NCBI RefSeq assembly: GCF_001423425.1
Contig: NZ_LMNX01000002.1
Location: forward strand, 868,001-932,000
Source: Rhizobium sp. Leaf306
GTDB lineage: Bacteria > Pseudomonadota > Alphaproteobacteria > Rhizobiales > Rhizobiaceae
Direction of reading: 5' to 3'
DNA: 64,000 bases
The notes below the pieces were generated by a model. The model was given only the letters and a program-made list of their open reading frames with translations, had not been told where the DNA came from and did not search any database. The position numbers were made by a program, and so were the translations under genes. Shown piece after piece: positions 29,163-37,116 of this stretch (its first letter is position 1; each line of letters starts with the position of its first letter).

Positions 29163-29774
29163 ATGAACTGCCGTAAAGCTCTCGCTCTCGCAATCGCCGC
29201 CGCTGCAATGATCGGCTCCATGACCGTCCAGTCCTTTGCGATGCCATCCGGCGCCATGCGCGTTATCGGCAAGGCAAACCCGCCGATCGGTCATTACGAA
29301 TTCTGCAAGACCTACACGAGCGAATGCGTGGCATCCTACAAGGACGCCGGCCCCGTGGCACTCACCGAAGACACCTGGCGCACGATCCTCGACGTCAACT
29401 ACACGGTCAACACCTCGATCACACCGATGACCGACCAGGAAATCTACGGCGTCGAAGAGCGCTGGGCATACCCGCGGACCGTCGGCGACTGCGAGGACTT
29501 CGTGCTCCTGAAGCGGAAGATGCTGACGCAGCAGGGCATTTCGCCTTCCAACCTGCTGATCACGGTCGTGCTGCAGCCGAATGGCGAAGGTCATGCAGTC
29601 CTGACCGTCCGCACCGATCGCGGCGACTTTGTCCTCGACAACATGCGCAACAAGGTCATGATCTGGACCGATACGGAATACACATACCTGAAGCGCCAGG
29701 CGACCGATGATCCGGCGCGTTGGGTCAAACTCCAGGACGGCCGGGCGACCGCAGTCGGCAGCGTCAGCCAGTAA
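29163..29774 (+). CDS. Transglutaminase-like cysteine peptidase (BTLCP/DUF920), exported
   Basis: A 203-residue secreted protein of the bacterial transglutaminase-like cysteine proteinase family. The signal peptide is clear (MNCRKALALAIAAAAMIGSM, cleavage near residue 25, AFA-like FAM region). The catalytic Cys lies in TVGDCEDFVLLK near residue 110, His in GEGHAVLTV near 143 and Asp in FVLDNMRN near 157. Relatives in other bacteria process large adhesins (LapG type), which are released under c-di-GMP control; whether this one does so is unknown, and no LapA-like adhesin is in the window. GGGAGACAAGAAAA precedes the ATG at 29163. A terminator follows. Confidence 0.9.
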   Translation: MNCRKALALAIAAAAMIGSMTVQSFAMPSGAMRVIGKANPPIGHYEFCKTYTSECVASYKDAGPVALTEDTWRTILDVNYTVNTSITPMTDQEIYGVEERWAYPRTVGDCEDFVLLKRKMLTQQGISPSNLLITVVLQPNGEGHAVLTVRTDRGDFVLDNMRNKVMIWTDTEYTYLKRQATDDPARWVKLQDGRATAVGSVSQ

Positions 29775-29818
29775 GACAAGATTACCCCGACGCCGATCGA
29801 CCATGTCATCATTCAGAA

Positions 29819-29865
29819 CGCCGGCAGGGCCTCCGAGGAGGTATCCTGCCGGCGTTTCCGTTTAT
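29819..29865 (+). terminator. Terminator of the transglutaminase-like gene
   Basis: CGCCGGCAGG (29819-29828) pairs exactly with CCTGCCGGCG (29845-29854), followed by TTTCCGTTT. It lies 45 bases after the stop codon. A strong rho-independent terminator. Confidence 0.85.
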
Positions 29866-30000
29866 GGCGCTCACCGCTGTCGCGCGACTATGACTAACGA
29901 TCCATTAACCACAAATCCGCAACAATGGCGGTATCGCTGCCGGCGCGGTCGCACCCCTCGTTCGGTCCGCCGGCCACTCCAGTGACGAGAGCCCGGCCGC

Positions 30001-30756
30001 ATGCAACCCGACAGCCTTAGTGAAACGGACAGCCCGCTTCTATCCAGGCGAACCCTGTACAAGATCACCGGCATCGTGGTTGCGCTTGGCATAGTGACCA
30101 GCGCCATCAGCGTTGGCGGCCGATGGCTCGGCGAGCGGATGATGCTGGGTGGCCATTCCGAGAGCACCGAGACATTCGACTTGGTGATCGGGCAGGATAC
30201 GATCCAGCTTTCAGCCAACACGCTCCGTTTCAAAGAGCAGAGACGGAGCGGTGCAACTGAACGGGCGGATCTTTATCTGACCTGGCCGGAAATGACGGGC
30301 TACAGCGCAACCAATCGGGGGAGATTCGACACCGTCTCCCAGCCGGCATCTCTTATCTTCGTACAAATGTCGCAGAGCACCATGTCGCGCGACATGTCGG
30401 GGCGGCTTCAGCCGATCTACGAGGGACTTTTCGAAGGCCCGGCAGAACCGGCTGAGCATGGGCTGACACTGCATCGCCTCCGGGCGGACAGCGGTTACGG
30501 GAACGAAGTGATTCTGACGGGCGCACAGCCTGGTGCCGCCTCTCCCTACGCCGTGCGTTGCCTATTTCCATCGGCGGGAGAGCGCCCTACCAGCGGCGAC
30601 TGCCAGCGCGATATCCGAGTCGGGCAGGATCTGACCGTGCTTTATCGATTCTCGAGCGTGCTTTTGCGCGACTGGCAGAAGATTGACGCCGGAGTTCGGA
30701 CATTTGTCCAAACCCGCCTTTTGACCGAGCGCCCGGTAACGCAGGTCAATCGGTAA
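30001..30756 (+). CDS. Conserved membrane-anchored hypothetical protein
   Basis: A 251-residue protein of unknown function. One transmembrane helix near residues 20-45 (YKITGIVVALGIVTSAISVGG) follows a short cytoplasmic tail, so the rest is probably periplasmic. The outer part carries no motif I recognise; it has two Cys (CLFPS and DCQRD) near residues 190 and 203. Similar proteins occur in rhizobia next to the D,D-carboxypeptidase gene, which supports a cell-envelope role but is inference. The ATG at 30001 has no strong ribosome site. The carboxypeptidase gene starts about 150 bases downstream on the same strand. Confidence 0.7.
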   Translation: MQPDSLSETDSPLLSRRTLYKITGIVVALGIVTSAISVGGRWLGERMMLGGHSESTETFDLVIGQDTIQLSANTLRFKEQRRSGATERADLYLTWPEMTGYSATNRGRFDTVSQPASLIFVQMSQSTMSRDMSGRLQPIYEGLFEGPAEPAEHGLTLHRLRADSGYGNEVILTGAQPGAASPYAVRCLFPSAGERPTSGDCQRDIRVGQDLTVLYRFSSVLLRDWQKIDAGVRTFVQTRLLTERPVTQVNR

Positions 30757-30907
30757 AATGGTCCTCTGCGAAGCAACCAAACGTTCATCATAAACCTCTT
30801 GGTAACGCTGTTCCCCTAGATTGCCTGACAACGGGCCCATCGGGGGCGCTGAGCCCGGACGTAATACAACCACCATGCAAGCGATGAGTGCGGCAGTGTC
30901 GAAGAGC

Positions 30908-32392
30908 ATGTTTTCCACAATCCTCCCCAAGGGACGCGTGGCAGTGCCGGGAAAATTTCTCGGTTGTCTTTTTACGGTGATCTTGGCCTTTTCGAGCCTC
31001 GCCAGTCCGGCGCATGCCGATCCGAAATATGCAGGGATCGTCGTCGACGCCAAGTCTGGAAAGGTTCTTTACGGCGAGGATCCGGATGGTCTTCGCTATC
31101 CAGCTTCGCTCACGAAGATGATGACCCTTTACCTGACCTTCGAAGCGCTCGAGGCTGGTCGTATCACGCTTGACACCAAGGTTCCGGTTTCTGCGCATGC
31201 TGCGTCCGAGCCGCCTTCGAAACTGGGTGTGCGCCCCGGCGGCGCCATCAATGTCGATCAGGCGATCCGTGCACTCGTTACGCGGTCGGCCAATGATATG
31301 GCGACAGCACTCGGCGAGTTCGTCGGTGGATCCGAAGACCGCTTTGCGCAGATGATGACGAACAAGGCACGTGCCCTCGGCATGACGCGTACGACGTATC
31401 GGAACGCACACGGCCTGCCCAACACGGCGCAGATGACGACGGCACGTGATCAGGCGCGCCTCGGCATCGCTCTTCGCCAGCATTTTCCGCAGTATTACGG
31501 TTACTTCTCCATCCGCACTTTCAATTTCGGCAAGCAGACGATCGGCAACCACAATCGCCTGGTCGGGACTGTCCGCGGCGTCGACGGTATCAAGACCGGT
31601 TATACCCGCGCAGCCGGCAGCAATCTGGCAACGTCGGCACAGCTCGACGGTCGCTCGATCGTTGCAGTCGTGCTCGGTGGCCGCTCCAGCGCCGCTCGTG
31701 ATGCGACGATGCGCAAGCTCGTTGCGGAATATCTACCGAAAGCCTCCCGCGGCGGTCAGAGCAACCTGATCTCGCAGGCTCCGTCCGCTCCGGTTCCGAC
31801 ACCATCGCTTCCCGTCGCAAGCCAGCCGCGTGTCGCTGCTGCAGTATCCGATGCCCGTCAGGTTTCGGCTCTCGACCTTCCTAACAGTGGCCCCATGCCC
31901 GGCGCTCGCTATGACGAGACGGCAGCACCTGCTGCGACTGCCTATCTCGGCGAACCGTCGCAGAAGCGGACGGCTTCGGCAGCGATGAACTCCGCAATGC
32001 TCGGTTCTGGCGCTGTCCCGACCCCTGCCCCGGAATATGTTCCGAAGCGCAGTGGCGCCGGCGAGCGGACCGAAATGGCGGCAATCGATTCCGTCACCAC
32101 GGCATCCACCCGCGATACGCCTAAAGTGTCTCTCAAGGGTGATGTGTCCGGTTGGGTCATCCAGATTGGCGTCTCGCCCAATCCTTCGATGGCAAACGAA
32201 CTCCTGCAGGATGCGCAGGATAAAGGCGGCAAGGTATTGCGTTCCGCCAAACCCTTCACAGTCGCCTTCAGCACCAATGGCGGCCAGGTCTATCGCGCTC
32301 GTTTTGGGGGCTTCGGCGACCAGAAGTCCGCGATCGATGCCTGCAATATCCTGAAGAAGAAAGGCGTGAACTGCTGGGCGTCGATACAGTAA
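30908..32392 (+). CDS. D-alanyl-D-alanine carboxypeptidase with C-terminal SPOR domain
   Basis: A penicillin-binding, DacA/DacC-type peptidase that trims the last D-Ala from peptidoglycan stem peptides. The signal peptide is KFLGCLFTVILAFSSLASPAHA. The catalytic SxxK (PASLTKMM), SxN (RSANDMA) and KTG (GIKTGYT) motifs are all present in the N-terminal 260 residues. A Pro/Ala/Ser-rich linker follows to about residue 415, then an SPOR domain (GWVIQIGVSPNP... to ...GVNCWASIQ) near residues 420-494, which binds denuded septal glycan. The C-terminal amphipathic anchor of E. coli DacA is replaced by the SPOR domain, common in alphaproteobacteria. The start is uncertain among ATGs at 30875, 30884 and 30908; GAAGAG precedes the last. 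Confidence 0.93.
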   Translation: MFSTILPKGRVAVPGKFLGCLFTVILAFSSLASPAHADPKYAGIVVDAKSGKVLYGEDPDGLRYPASLTKMMTLYLTFEALEAGRITLDTKVPVSAHAASEPPSKLGVRPGGAINVDQAIRALVTRSANDMATALGEFVGGSEDRFAQMMTNKARALGMTRTTYRNAHGLPNTAQMTTARDQARLGIALRQHFPQYYGYFSIRTFNFGKQTIGNHNRLVGTVRGVDGIKTGYTRAAGSNLATSAQLDGRSIVAVVLGGRSSAARDATMRKLVAEYLPKASRGGQSNLISQAPSAPVPTPSLPVASQPRVAAAVSDARQVSALDLPNSGPMPGARYDETAAPAATAYLGEPSQKRTASAAMNSAMLGSGAVPTPAPEYVPKRSGAGERTEMAAIDSVTTASTRDTPKVSLKGDVSGWVIQIGVSPNPSMANELLQDAQDKGGKVLRSAKPFTVAFSTNGGQVYRARFGGFGDQKSAIDACNILKKKGVNCWASIQ

Positions 32393-32494
32393 TCGGCCCA
32401 TCAGACGACCACTGAAAAAAGCTGCGCCAGCCACCGTGTTTTGTATCCGCCGGCGCAGTGAAATCTCGATAGTAATGCGTAAACGGGGTTTCCT

Positions 32495-32779
32495 ATGGGA
32501 ATGAATGAAAACAGTATCGGCTTCGTCGCCAACGCGACGAAGTCCAAGGCCCGCGGCATTGCGCTCAATCCGCTCCACGAAGCGGCCATGCGGCTTGCGG
32601 GAATGGGAATGGCGGGAATGAACCTCTCTTCGCGTTCCCGGGAAAAGACCAAGGATCTCGTCACCCTGCTGCTCAGCCATGGAGCCCGTGCGTGGCGCCA
32701 GTCGCAGCCACCGGCTCAGATCCATCTGCATGTCGGGCTGCGTGCCGGACGCGCGTCGGTCCGTTTGAGACTTCGCTGA
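32495..32779 (+). CDS. Small hypothetical protein, uncertain
   Basis: A 94-residue open frame beginning MGMNENSIGFVANATKS; ACGGGG precedes the ATG by about seven bases, a passable ribosome site. It has a Met/Gly/Ala-rich middle (LAGMGMAGMNLSS) and a helix LVTLLLSHGARAW, and the C-terminus is rich in Arg. The frame has ordinary codon use for this genome. No family is recognised. It lies in the 400-base gap between the carboxypeptidase and DUF1489 genes, and it may be a real small protein or a chance frame. Confidence 0.45.
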   Translation: MGMNENSIGFVANATKSKARGIALNPLHEAAMRLAGMGMAGMNLSSRSREKTKDLVTLLLSHGARAWRQSQPPAQIHLHVGLRAGRASVRLRLR

Positions 32780-32798
32780 CTGAGACTGGGCTGAATAG

Positions 32799-33236
32799 CT
32801 AGAGAAGACCGAGTTCGGCGAGGTGTCGCCGCAACTCTTCCGGCAGCTGGGTGACATCATCTCCCAGTCCGCCGAGGTCCTTCGGGATCTCGTTATCGAG
32901 GAGATAACGCCAGCCCTGAAATGGCCGCTTCGGCATCGGCGCGGTTTCGATGACTTCGGGACCGAGCACCAGCTGGCAACGGCCGATACCATCCTCGCCC
33001 TTAACTGTGCGAACCTCCAGAAGCTTCTGGCGCGCAGAGACCTGCCCCTTGATCACCCAGTAGAGCGACCCGCCATCGACGAGCTCTTCCACGCGCTTCG
33101 GCATCATTCGCGTCGTGTGGATGCTGTGGGGTTCAAGGCCGGCGGACATGGCGGTCAGAGACCGCTCGGCCACCCAGTCCCTCAGGTCCTGGATGGAGTC
33201 GGCGCCGACGCAGAGCTTGATCAGATGTAGAGCCAT
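32799..33236 (-). CDS. DUF1489 family protein
   Basis: A 145-residue cytoplasmic protein of the DUF1489 family, restricted mostly to alphaproteobacteria. Family features are LHLIKLCVGADSIQDLRDWV at the N-terminus, HTTRMMPKRVEELVDGGSLYWVIKG near residues 40-65, and PKRPFQGWRYLLDNEIPKDLGG near 103-124. No enzymatic motif is visible and no role has been proven. It has no operon partner: the sdaA gene is upstream on the same strand, 76 bases away. There is no signal peptide. Confidence 0.87.
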   Translation of the reverse strand: MALHLIKLCVGADSIQDLRDWVAERSLTAMSAGLEPHSIHTTRMMPKRVEELVDGGSLYWVIKGQVSARQKLLEVRTVKGEDGIGRCQLVLGPEVIETAPMPKRPFQGWRYLLDNEIPKDLGGLGDDVTQLPEELRRHLAELGLL

Positions 33237-33311
33237 GTCCGTTCAAAGCCGCAAGGACTGCGTCGGGTCAAGTCGGATCTTTCAAAACGGAAAACGTCCC
33301 ACAGGAAGCTC

Positions 33312-34712
33312 TCAGCACTCGACCACGTTCACGGCAAGCCCGCCCGTCGAGGTCTCCTTGTACTTCTCGCTCATGTCCATGCCAGTCTGGCGCATGGTTT
33401 CAATACAGGCGTCGAGCGGCACGAAATGGCTTCCGTCACCCTTCAGCGCCAGAGATGCCGCCGTCACGGCCTTTACGGCGCCAAGCGCATTGCGCTCTAT
33501 ACACGGCACCTGGACGAGGCCTGCAATGGGATCGCAGGTCATGCCGAGGTGATGCTCGAGGGCAATCTCCGCAGCATTTTCGATCTGCTCCGGCGAACCG
33601 CCCATAACGGCGGCGAGACCTGCAGCAGCCATCGCCGCAGCCGACCCGACTTCACCCTGGCAACCGACTTCGGCACCGGAGATCGAGGCATTGTGTTTGA
33701 TGATGCCGCCGATCGCTGCCGCGGTCAGAAGAAAGGTACGGATGTCTTCCTGCGTCGCGTCGTCGTGAAAATGCAGATAATAGCGAACCGTGGCTGGAAT
33801 GACCCCAGCGGCACCGTTGGTCGGCGCGGTCACGACACGGCCGCCACCGGCATTCTCTTCGTTGACCGCCATCGCGTAAACAGACAGCCAGTCATTGGCG
33901 AGAAGCGGGTTGAGCCGGTTGCTACGCCATTCCTCGTTCAGCCGGTCGTGGATCGCCCGCGCACGGCGCTTCACCTTGAGGCCACCCGGCATGATGCCGT
34001 CCACCTTCAGACCGCGATCGATGCAATTCTTCATCGCGTCCCAGATCCGGTCGACACCTTCGTCGAGTTCGGCCTCGGTCACCTTGGTCAGCTCGTTGGC
34101 GCGTTTCATCTGAGCGATCGTCAGGCCTGAACCGTGCGACATTTCGAGCATCTGTTTGGCGGACGAAAATGGATAGGGCACGCGCGCATCGCTTGCCGTC
34201 TTCTTGGACGCCCGCATTGCCTCCAGTTCGGTGTCGGTCACGACAAACCCGCCGCCGATCGAATAGTAGATGCGCTTCAAGAGCAGTCGTCCGTCCCGAT
34301 CCAGCGCCGAAAAGCTCATGCCGTTGGCATGGCCGGGCAGCGGCTGCTTCTTGTCGAAGATCAGGTCCGTTGCCGGCTTGAACTCGTAGCTGGGGTGGCC
34401 CGGCGGGGTGACGCGACCGGTGCGTTCGACGTCTGCAATGATCGCGTCCATCCGATCGGGATCCACGCTGTGCGGCTCTTCGCCGACAAGACCGAGGATA
34501 ACTGCCCTGCCCGTTCCGTGCCCAATGCCGGTAAAGGCAAGCGACCCGTGGAGGCTGACCTTCAGCGCCGCGACGGCAGCACCCGTCGGGCGTGGCCAGT
34601 CATTGGAAAGGAGGAGCTCCAGGAAACGATTGGCTGCCGACATCGGCCCCATCGTGTGCGAGCTGGAAGGACCGATACCGATTTTGAAAACGTCGAAAAC
34701 TGAAAGAAACAT
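33312..34712 (-). CDS. sdaA: L-serine ammonia-lyase (iron-sulfur type, single chain)
   Basis: SdaA deaminates L-serine to pyruvate and ammonia using a [4Fe-4S] cluster. The single chain of 466 residues has the regulatory/beta domain at the N-terminus ([16 protein letters not shown]) and the alpha domain in the C-terminal half with the Cys-containing segments [16 protein letters not shown] near residue 345, [25 protein letters not shown] near 395, as expected for cluster ligands. Length fits the Escherichia-type enzyme. It feeds serine carbon into pyruvate; the glycine cleavage genes in this window work on the linked glycine pool. No dedicated regulator lies beside it. Confidence 0.96.
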   Translation of the reverse strand: MFLSVFDVFKIGIGPSSSHTMGPMSAANRFLELLLSNDWPRPTGAAVAALKVSLHGSLAFTGIGHGTGRAVILGLVGEEPHSVDPDRMDAIIADVERTGRVTPPGHPSYEFKPATDLIFDKKQPLPGHANGMSFSALDRDGRLLLKRIYYSIGGGFVVTDTELEAMRASKKTASDARVPYPFSSAKQMLEMSHGSGLTIAQMKRANELTKVTEAELDEGVDRIWDAMKNCIDRGLKVDGIMPGGLKVKRRARAIHDRLNEEWRSNRLNPLLANDWLSVYAMAVNEENAGGGRVVTAPTNGAAGVIPATVRYYLHFHDDATQEDIRTFLLTAAAIGGIIKHNASISGAEVGCQGEVGSAAAMAAAGLAAVMGGSPEQIENAAEIALEHHLGMTCDPIAGLVQVPCIERNALGAVKAVTAASLALKGDGSHFVPLDACIETMRQTGMDMSEKYKETSTGGLAVNVVEC

Positions 34713-34930
34713 GATTGTTCACGGGACCGTTTGTTTGGGCAGAGGCTACGCCAAACCTGAGTTCGGCTCAGGCGATCACCCGACATCCGCTTGGACACGA
34801 GCGACATGCATCACAGAGACACGCTCTACAGATAGGTGTTGCAAAAACCTATACCAGGCACACGCCTCTTGCCCGGACACCCGAAACAAAGCAAGACGAA
34901 ACGAGGCATACACGATTTGTGGCGAGACCC

Positions 34931-35662
34931 ATGACGACTGCGGACTATATCGCGCTGGCACTGTTTCTCGCCCTCTGGGCCCTTTATTCCTGGCTCACAG
35001 CGGGGTCTGGCAGTCGCTTTTTCCCCCGCTTGAGCCTTAACCGGGCCATGGCGGAGCGGCGTCGGAACTGGATCTACAACTCGCTTCGGCGCGATCTCAA
35101 GATGATCGACACGCAAATCCTGGCCGGCCTGCAGAACGGGACGGCCTTTTTCGCCTCGACCTCGATCTTCGCGATTGGTGGCTGCTTTGCGCTGCTTGGC
35201 TCGACCGACAAGGTGGAGGACGTGTTCAGCAACCTGCCCTTCGTCTATTACGGCGGGCGCACCGCGTTCGAGCTCAAGGTTGCCGGTCTGACGGTGCTGT
35301 TCGGCTATTCCTTCTTCAAATTCGGCTGGGCCTACCGTCTGTTCAACTACTGCACCATCCTGTTCGGCGCCTTGCCGATGATGCACGACACGAATGCTGA
35401 TCGTGCCAAAGCTGAGATCGCCGCAGACCAAGTCATCCAGATGAACACGATCGCCGCCGGCCACTTCAATGCCGGCCTTCGGGCGCTGTTTCTTTCCATC
35501 GGCTACCTGGGCTGGTTCGCCGGGCCCTATATGTTCATGGCGATGACCGCGATCGTGGTCTTCGTTCTGACACGCCGCCAGTATTTCTCCGACGCCCGTC
35601 TCGCGCTGATGGACCCGGTGAGCGACACCAAAGACAAACAAGAGCGGGACATGCGAACGTGA
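34931..35662 (+). CDS. DUF599 membrane protein
   Basis: A 243-residue inner-membrane protein of the DUF599 family. Hydrophobic segments are at about residues 5-22, 70-95, 115-135 and two more after 180 (AGHFNAGLRALFLSIGYLGWFAGPYMFM). The conserved SLRRDLKMIDTQILAGLQNGTAFFAST stretch near 45-72 marks the family. No function is known. The ATG at 34931 is chosen over a long upstream open frame that would start inside the sdaA promoter. Its stop overlaps the next gene's GTG start by four bases, so it is translationally coupled to the DUF1624 gene. Confidence 0.85.
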   Translation: MTTADYIALALFLALWALYSWLTAGSGSRFFPRLSLNRAMAERRRNWIYNSLRRDLKMIDTQILAGLQNGTAFFASTSIFAIGGCFALLGSTDKVEDVFSNLPFVYYGGRTAFELKVAGLTVLFGYSFFKFGWAYRLFNYCTILFGALPMMHDTNADRAKAEIAADQVIQMNTIAAGHFNAGLRALFLSIGYLGWFAGPYMFMAMTAIVVFVLTRRQYFSDARLALMDPVSDTKDKQERDMRT

Positions 35663-36648
35663 CATCATCAGAGATCCAACCCAATGCCTCCCGCGTGCCG
35701 CGCATTGTCTTGATCGATACGCTGCGCGGCGTGGCACTGATCGCCATGGCGACCTATCATTTCACCTGGGATCTCGAATTCTTCGGCTATCTCGATCCGG
35801 GAACAGCGACGCAGGGTTTCTTCAAGATCTATGCGCGACTGATCGCCAGTTCGTTTCTGTTTCTCGCGGGCGTCAGTCTGGTCCTTGCGCATACGCCGCA
35901 GATCCGCTGGCATTCCTTTGCGAAACGCCTCGGCATCGTTGCCGGCGCAGCCCTTGCCATCAGCGTCGCAACATTCGTCGCCTTTCCGGGCGAATGGATC
36001 TATTTCGGGATTCTGCATAACATCGCCCTGTCGAGCCTTATCGGCCTGGCGTTCCTGCGGCTTCCTCCGGCGCTCACGGCTGCGGTCGCCGCGATGATCG
36101 CTGTTCTGATTCTGGTCGATTACGTCGCTATGCCGGGAACTCTCGATTCGGCTCTGTTCGACACGCGCTGGCTTGCCTGGATGGGCTTCGCCGAGGCTCC
36201 GCCCCGTTCGAACGATTACGTGCCGTTGTTTCCCTGGGTTGCCGCTCTTCTTGCAGGCGTCGCCGCAACCAAGTTCCTGATGACACGAAACGTGCTGCCG
36301 CGCATTGCGAAGGTCCAGACAAGACAGAACCTACTCTCAAAGGCCGGTCAGCACAGCCTGCTGATCTATCTCGTGCATCAGCCGATCCTGATCGCTCTCG
36401 TCTATCTCTTCTCGCTGGTCCACCCCGCTCCGCCGCCGGATGTCCGCAAAGGTTACATCTTGAGCTGCGAGAGGGGCTGCGTAGAGAGTGCCGACGCCAA
36501 CATCTGCCGCGCGTTCTGCACCTGCACGGCCGATCGGCTGATTGCCCAGCACCTCATGACGCCCATGCAGTCAGGCGTGATCACACCACAAGACGACCGT
36601 ATCCAGATGATCGCACAGGAATGCGCCATCGCTTCGCCGCCTCCCTGA
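35659..36648 (+). CDS. Heparan-alpha-glucosaminide N-acetyltransferase domain (DUF1624) membrane protein
   Basis: A 329-residue polytopic protein, eight or more helices, of the DUF1624/acyltransferase-3-related group. The start region RIVLIDTLRGVALIAMATYHFTWDLE and the WLAWMGFAEAPP and YLVHQPILIAL segments are typical. Probable acyl transfer across the inner membrane is inferred from family resemblance only. The C-terminal 60 residues after the last helix are Cys-rich (ILSCERGCVESADANICRAFCTCTADR), an unusual soluble tail that could bind metal or form disulfides in the periplasm. The GTG start at 35659 overlaps the upstream stop (GTGA). Confidence 0.83.
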   Translation: MTSSEIQPNASRVPRIVLIDTLRGVALIAMATYHFTWDLEFFGYLDPGTATQGFFKIYARLIASSFLFLAGVSLVLAHTPQIRWHSFAKRLGIVAGAALAISVATFVAFPGEWIYFGILHNIALSSLIGLAFLRLPPALTAAVAAMIAVLILVDYVAMPGTLDSALFDTRWLAWMGFAEAPPRSNDYVPLFPWVAALLAGVAATKFLMTRNVLPRIAKVQTRQNLLSKAGQHSLLIYLVHQPILIALVYLFSLVHPAPPPDVRKGYILSCERGCVESADANICRAFCTCTADRLIAQHLMTPMQSGVITPQDDRIQMIAQECAIASPPP

Positions 36649-36652
36649 GAGT

Positions 36653-37039
36653 TCAGGTGCCGACGCCGATTTCGGCGAGACGGGTCAGGCAGGCCTCCTC
36701 GACATTGTCGAGTTCGAGCAGCGTTTCCTCGATGTCCTTGCGCTTCTGGCGCAGGTCATCGCGCTTCTCGTCGACCTTCTTCATCAGAAGCTTGAGCTGG
36801 CCCATTTCGCCTGGAGGCTCCTTGTAGATCTGGACGATCTCGCGGATCTCCGCGATGGAAAAGCCGATGCGACGTCCACGGAGAATTTCCATGATCAGAC
36901 GGCGGTCTGCAGCCCTGAAAAGACGCGTACGTCCGCGGCGCTCCGGATGGATCAGGCCCTCATCTTCATAGAAGCGCAAGGTGCGCGTGGAAACGCCGAA
37001 CTCGCGGGTCAACTCGGTGATGCTGTAATATTTGTTCAC
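36653..37039 (-). CDS. MerR family transcriptional regulator
   Basis: A 128-residue MerR-type regulator. The N-terminal winged helix is YYSITELTREFGVSTRTLRFYEDEGLIHPERRGRTRLF, followed by the usual helix DRRLIMEILRGRRIGFSIAEIREIVQIY, and a dimerising coiled coil to the C-terminus with many Lys/Arg/Glu (residues 75-115). There is one Cys only (EEACLTRLAE), so no metal-binding pattern of the MerR/CueR kind. It resembles LiuR-like regulators of fatty-acid or branched-chain amino-acid catabolism. The GTG at 37039 follows AGGA by nine bases; a GTG at 37045 is closer to it. A palindrome lies 32 bases upstream. It is downstream of mgtE on the same strand. Confidence 0.88.
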   Translation of the reverse strand: MNKYYSITELTREFGVSTRTLRFYEDEGLIHPERRGRTRLFRAADRRLIMEILRGRRIGFSIAEIREIVQIYKEPPGEMGQLKLLMKKVDEKRDDLRQKRKDIEETLLELDNVEEACLTRLAEIGVGT

Positions 37040-37070
37040 GGCCACATCCTGACATTTCTGCCTCAAATAA

Positions 37071-37092
37071 TTGACTTTTACGTAACAGTCAA
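37071..37092. promoter_or_regulatory. Near-perfect palindromic operator before the MerR gene
   Basis: TTGACTTTTAC is followed directly by GTAACAGTCAA. The second half is the reverse complement of TTGACTGTTAC, so the halves match at 10 of 11 positions (T against G at position 7). It lies between mgtE's 3' end and the regulator gene, 32 bases from its start. Palindromes with TTACGTAA-like cores are known for LiuR-type MerR regulators; auto-regulation is inferred. Confidence 0.7.
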
Positions 37093-37116
37093 TTTTTCGG
37101 ATGTTTGCTGCTCTCG

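Noticed and set aside
31733..32992. 419-codon open frame on the minus strand opposite the carboxypeptidase 3' end
   Set aside because: Antisense to the SPOR domain and overlapping the DUF1489 gene; Arg/Ser-rich shadow composition.
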